64,000 nt of DNA, from NCBI GenBank assembly GCA_050084515.1, contig CM114275.1, positions 4,836,001 to 4,900,000 of the forward strand. The letters run 5' to 3'. This document shows positions 59,058 through 64,000 of the stretch, piece after piece; positions within the stretch are counted from its first letter, which is position 1, and each line of letters begins with the position of its first letter. The notes beneath the pieces are model-generated. The model was given only the letters and a program-made list of their open reading frames with translations. It made no database searches and was not told the DNA's origin. A program made the position numbers and the translations under genes. This stretch comes from Blasia pusilla. Its lineage: Eukaryota > Marchantiophyta > Marchantiopsida > Blasiales.

Positions 59058-59729
59058 TTCCCGTACAGGTACTTTTGGGGTTCTTTGGGAAAACTCTACA
59101 TTTCCCATCCTCTACCCTAGATCCTGGTTTTGACCCAAGATTTTGCATAAATTGAATATTTGCTAATTTTTTTCAAAATATTTCCAAAACTCAATCCTAA
59201 AAATCCCATAATTGATATAGTATCTATTTTCACCAATTGGAAAGTAAAATTCCAAAAATTCCATTAATTTTCTAAAAGTTTTCCCAAAAATTCCATATCA
59301 AAAATTCGGATAAGGTAAAAAAGATACGCGCCAAGGATGCTTGCCTAATAAACTTGTACCCCATTTCCAACCACAAAAATTATAGGTCCTAATATTGTAG
59401 GTAACTTCTTTGCAAGGCATATTTGTGCAACTCCCTCTTCACCATCTAAACAGCACGCTTAGCTAGTCCATTTGTATCGTGCACCACCTTCCTCAAACTT
59501 TGAACTTGAATGTCTCAGAAGCTTGCGCTCAACAGGTTATAGTCTCTTTATTGATCTATACCCAAAAAAATTCATATTAGCCATGGTTTGGATCAACTAG
59601 TCGATCTTACATCTCCCAAGTCTGGGTCTCAGGTCACCCCTCAAGCTTACTTGATCTAGACGGGTCGAGATACCAACCTAAACCCCTCACTCCCTAACAT
59701 AGGCAAGTCATTCAAGACTTGGGATACAC

Positions 59730-59960
59730 TTTTTGGATAGTCTAAGGCTTGAAATGGTACTTGGACTTGGCTTGGTGCCAAAACTCCACGGATAAGCTCT
59801 CAATCCATTGTGTTCCCTTGGTTTATCCTCACGGTTCCCAAGATGCTCTTGAGTTTCAAACAACCTTGAAGACCCTCCTCTTTACATGTAGTTCTTAGAG
59901 TGTAGAGATCCACACTGCCTCTCTACACCTAAGGAAGTCCTCTTGGGCCACTCCTTGTGG
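59730..59960 (+). repeat. Dispersed repeat, copy 1, inside gypsy copy 3
   Basis: ACTTGGACTTGGCTTGGT, CTCAATCCATTGTGTTCCCTTGG and the following GTTTCAAACAACCTTG share order and wording with 61988-62160. The repeat lies in foreign inserts of gypsy copy 3. Family unknown. Confidence 0.6.
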
Positions 59961-61567
59961 CCCTCAACCCAATTATTATTCCAAAAGTTTTAGGTCCGTT
60001 TATAGACTTTTGGTTGTGCATTTTTTGGATTTTTAATTATTGGAACAACTTCTTACAAGCTTTCCAATGCCATCTTCTTTATCCCAAATGCGTCTTGGGT
60101 CTTGTTGTTATGACCTTAAACATGGAGAACCCCCAAATGCTCAACTATGTTCCCACCTAGGTTATAGTCTCCTCAAAGTCCAACTCTAGTGGAACTTGAG
60201 CTCTTCTTAAGTTCCGCCCGACTTATAATCATGCTCTTCTAGATCATAACCACCGTCAATTGGGATATCCATCAAAGCTCTCATCTCGCTTTTACAACTC
60301 ATGTCTCACTTGTAACACTTCGAGGAATTTCTATCCTAGTGTAAGCCACCAGAGTTTGAATATTCCATGTTGGTGCATATTTGGTAACTTATGAGAGTTG
60401 TAAAAATCTGCCTCTAGATGATCTCGCAATGTTGTATGATGGTCAATCATTGCTTGATCATACAAGGCCTAAGACTTGGTGCTCTTATCGTGACCCTCAT
60501 AACCAAAGGAGCACCAAGTGGAACATTAGAACTCTAGTGGGCTCACACTAGGATGGTTTGCGTGTTGGAGTGGTCTCTTGGAAGAGACGCAAGAGACACA
60601 AGAGATGAGACGCAAACTACATTGAGAATTTCATGCACTATGGTTGCGACTAGGAAACTTGGACTAAATTTGAATCAAGACTTGAGAGGAGTCGAGTCTA
60701 GGAAGAGTGGTTGCCAAAGAGGTTAGAACCGAATTTGGAACATGATTGGTGTTTGGGGTTTTTCCTGTATTTTGGACCATAAATCTTAGTCCCAAGATGA
60801 TTTTATGAAAAATGAGAAGGAGTTAGAAAGCTTATGCCAAGCCGGTTCCAACACGTCAAAGATCTCAGCAAATGCACAAACAGAGGCTGAGAAACTTCCC
60901 GAAACGACTATACGGGGATTTGGGTTGAGGGCCAAAAAGAGGGGTCCGAACATCTTTTCCCAAAGGATAGGGGGGAGGTCGGAGAAACCCATAAGTACTA
61001 GTAAGAGGGAAGGTTTCCAAGAGTGTTTGGGATTTGAACCCAACTTTGGGACACCGTGGGGCGACCCAAGGGCACGGAATGGATAGGGAGTTTTGGCGTT
61101 GGGATTCGAAACCCAAACCAAGTCAAATCCCAATGTCTTATTGAACATACGCTTTTGTAACACTAAATATTGACATTCAAGAGGAATAGGCACACAACAA
61201 CTTTTATCGATTAACATTTCTATTGGTGTGTCATATTAACTCCATATTCAATCAAGGAAGGCGCATCATAGAGACACCACTTCCTCACTTGCCTTGTCGA
61301 GAAATGCAACCAACTCTATCAACTTTGAGATGTGCTCAATCATCACCAAAAAAACACATCACGATTGATTGTGGCATTTTGTCAATCATAAAGATCATAC
61401 AAAATTTAGATTCCATGTATAACCTTAACCCATTATATGTAGTGGGTGCAATTGTGGAGTGGGAGCATTGAACGATGCTCAAATCTTATCACATACCATG
61501 CATGTTGAATGCATATGCTAGTCTTGAGTGTTGCGGATGCTTGCATTCACTAGGTCATGCTCTAGTG

Positions 61568-61852
<285 letters not shown>

Positions 61853-61939
61853 TCACTAGCCTCTATATGTCAAACAAGTCTTTAATACCAACTCCCGTCT
61901 ATATGTCAAACGAGTCTTCAATATATTGGGACTCAATAA

Positions 61940-62170
61940 TTTAGGTCACGGATCAAGGTCCAAGGTTGGTGTGCATAAATTTTCCACTTGGACTTGGCTT
62001 GGTATTAAAACCAAAATGTCAACCTCTCAATCTATCTTGTGCTCTTGGTTCATCCCCATAGTTTCCAAGGTGGGGTTAAGTTTCCAAACATCCTTGGAGA
62101 CCCGTATATATAGTTCTAGAGGTCCCCAATCCCTCTCTACATCCTAGTCACCTCCTTCACATGGTAGCCC
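61940..62170 (+). repeat. Dispersed repeat, copy 2
   Basis: The sequence from ACTTGGACTTGGCTTGGTA through CTCAATCTATCTTGTGCTC and CCAAACATCCTTGGAGACCC matches 59730-59960. It begins just after a short duplication of TATATGTCAAAC.AGTCTT (61866 and 61902). Confidence 0.6.
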
Positions 62171-63943
62171 CTCCACTTGACCCAATATCAAGAAAGCGAC
62201 AAACTATTGTAAGTCTATGTGCATGCCTCGCTACCAATATTATAAGTTGGAGCAAGTTGTATGTTTGCTTAATTCCAAAATTCCCCAACTCCTCATTGCA
62301 CTAATCATGCTCTCCACAAAGGATGAGGAACCACCCTGATACCCGCACTCTACCATCCTCCCACACTCGTAAAAATGTGGGTTACCTCCCACCTAAACTG
62401 TTTGACTTGCTTTAGGATTCAATCCCACTCTTTAACACCCACTATGTTGCTTGTACGCAATTACTGTAATACTAACCCATCCTCGTGGATACCTCAATCA
62501 CTTGTCTCCTTATGATCACCAACCTCTAGATTTAGAGATTCTCCATTCAACCTTGATATCAAAGTCGATGTTGTATGACTCCCCATGGCCAACAAAACCA
62601 AAAGGTGAATGAGATCAATCTAAACACCATCTCCTTATCACTTTCATCATGCCAATGAGCTCTAGTCACATCTTGCTAACTCCCTCATGGGATAATTCCA
62701 ACTCAAATCATTTGCATCTTGCTTGAGCCTCCAAGGTTGATGTGCCACTTAGGAATCATACTCTTGCAACAACAAAGCCCGCGTGGCAAGCTTTCTTATA
62801 AGCTTTTGGGACTCCATCAACAATTTTAGTGGCTCATAATTAATGGTGAGGGTAAGGGGATTATTAAAACAAATAACCTTTGAAATGTCTTTAAATTCTA
62901 CTCATTGGAGTATGTTAGGTCGTGGAGAGGTGCCCATCCAATACTCCAAAATGTGCGCAATTGGAAAGGATACTCCTTGCTAGATCTCATCAAGATAGAC
63001 ATGGATATCACATTGTCAATATATCCTTAAGTAGTTGAAATTCTCTCTCCAACTCATCCTCTCATCGCCTTTCTGACCATTCATGGTCCACATTTGTCAA
63101 CAATTTCTTTGGCTTTGCAATAATATTTAATCCCTTGATGTACCTTTAATAAGATTTTGCTAATCTTGTGAATGCGCAAATTTGACTTACATCTATAGGG
63201 CATGGAATTCGTGATATAGCCTCTATGTTTATTTGTTGAACACCCAATCCACCTAGCTATACTTGCATTCGCTAGGATTTAGTTTTAGCCCATATAATTG
63301 CAATCTTTGAAATATCTCTGCAAGATGTCGCTCATGCTTTTACACAATGATGCTAAAGACTAAAATTCCATTAATGATAAACCTAATTAAATCCATAATT
63401 ATTAAGATCCTATCTATGATCCTTTGAAACTTTTTTGGGGGTTTTTAATCCAAATGGTAAGAAAAGCCACTAGTACAAGTAGTTCCTCTTATGAGGATGG
63501 AAGCTCTAGAATGCGGTCTTCTTCTTGTCCTCCACTCTAAGAGGCAATTAATGGTCTCTCACTCAAAGATCTAGTGAAATGAAGATCTTAGCAAAAATAT
63601 CAAAGAGTGGGTATTGCATATCTATCGGACTTAATGTGCTAATTGATAGGCTAGTAATCTCTAGATATCCATCTACTTGCCATGCACATGCTTCTTGGTG
63701 GGCATGATTATGACATATACATACTCTCCATGCGATATCTACCTTACTCTTGCCTTAACCAAGTCTTGGCTCTTACCTTGATTTATGACCCTCTTCATGT
63801 CACTATAACTTTAGGATCGTTGAAAGATCGGTATGTCGTTGGACAACTTAATATGGATCCTTGTATCCTTCAATATACCCAAATTGTGCATACTAAATGC
63901 AAAGCAACTCTTGTGACTTCTCAAGAATTGAGGTATGGGATGC

Positions 63944-64000
63944 TTGTCGCGCGCATATACATTGCTACATAATCCACATTGCTGGTCATATCTACATACC
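63944..64000 (-). repeat. B-type terminus of another gypsy-family unit, cut by the window end
   Basis: TGTCGCGCGCATATACATTGCTAC at 63944 matches the B terminus (TGTCGTGCGCATACATATCGC) with moderate divergence. It starts abruptly in the RT part of copy 3, so it is a separate insertion running out of the window. Confidence 0.7.

Overview
The window is plant nuclear DNA made almost entirely of transposable elements, most of them broken. Its only recognisable host-type sequences are decayed, intron-containing pieces of two plastid-function genes: a plant RelA/SpoT homologue (RSH1-like) and a plastid octanoyltransferase (LIP2p-like). These, the plant-type element families and the absence of any intact host gene point to a streptophyte, probably a land plant with a large repeat-rich genome. 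I cannot name the species. A cytosine-methyltransferase-bearing retrotransposon (below) would suit a seed-free plant or a relative of one, but that is inference.

Layout. 1.2-19.3 kb holds a Ty3/gypsy retrotransposon on the minus strand, in the order gag, protease, C5-cytosine DNA methyltransferase, RT, RNase H, DDE integrase, PHD finger. Its ends are not an ordinary LTR pair. Call the two parts of the 618-bp terminal unit A (480 bp) and B (138 bp). Reading the minus strand, the element is A1 - internal - B1 - A2 - B2, a split-direct-repeat layout. A2 is interrupted by a 7.8-kb CACTA element (1698-9484, 3-bp target duplication AAA) that carries the RSH1 and LIP2p fragments and a block of about seven 350-bp tandem repeats. 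19.56-19.86 kb is a relic of a second methyltransferase of the same family. 19.9-23.1 kb is a PIF/Harbinger transposase gene split by a 5'-truncated LINE.

23-49 kb is mostly non-coding. It holds foldback repeats, small tandem duplications, hairpins and two weak exon candidates (47.8 and 48.4 kb). 49.4-54.9 kb holds a decayed hAT transposase gene whose 5' region has a 166-bp inverted copy about 2 kb upstream. Just after the gene lie a 20-bp hairpin and a tRNA-like fold without an anticodon arm, probably SINE-derived. 56.2-57.0 kb is a Ty1/copia relic containing a perfect 23-bp inverted repeat. 57.1-64.0 kb holds two more degraded copies of the methyltransferase-gypsy family in opposite orientations. 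One has a 618-bp solo terminal unit inserted with a clean 4-bp duplication, which fixes the ends of the repeat. Copy 3 is expanded by foreign inserts and an (AC)140 tract.

No element here looks currently autonomous. The RT-integrase frame of the main gypsy copy runs without frameshift for about 2.85 kb and is closed only by point stops, and the methyltransferase has Tyr in place of the catalytic Cys. Most assignable lesions are C-to-T or G-to-A changes, as expected if the copy was itself methylated and decayed by deamination.
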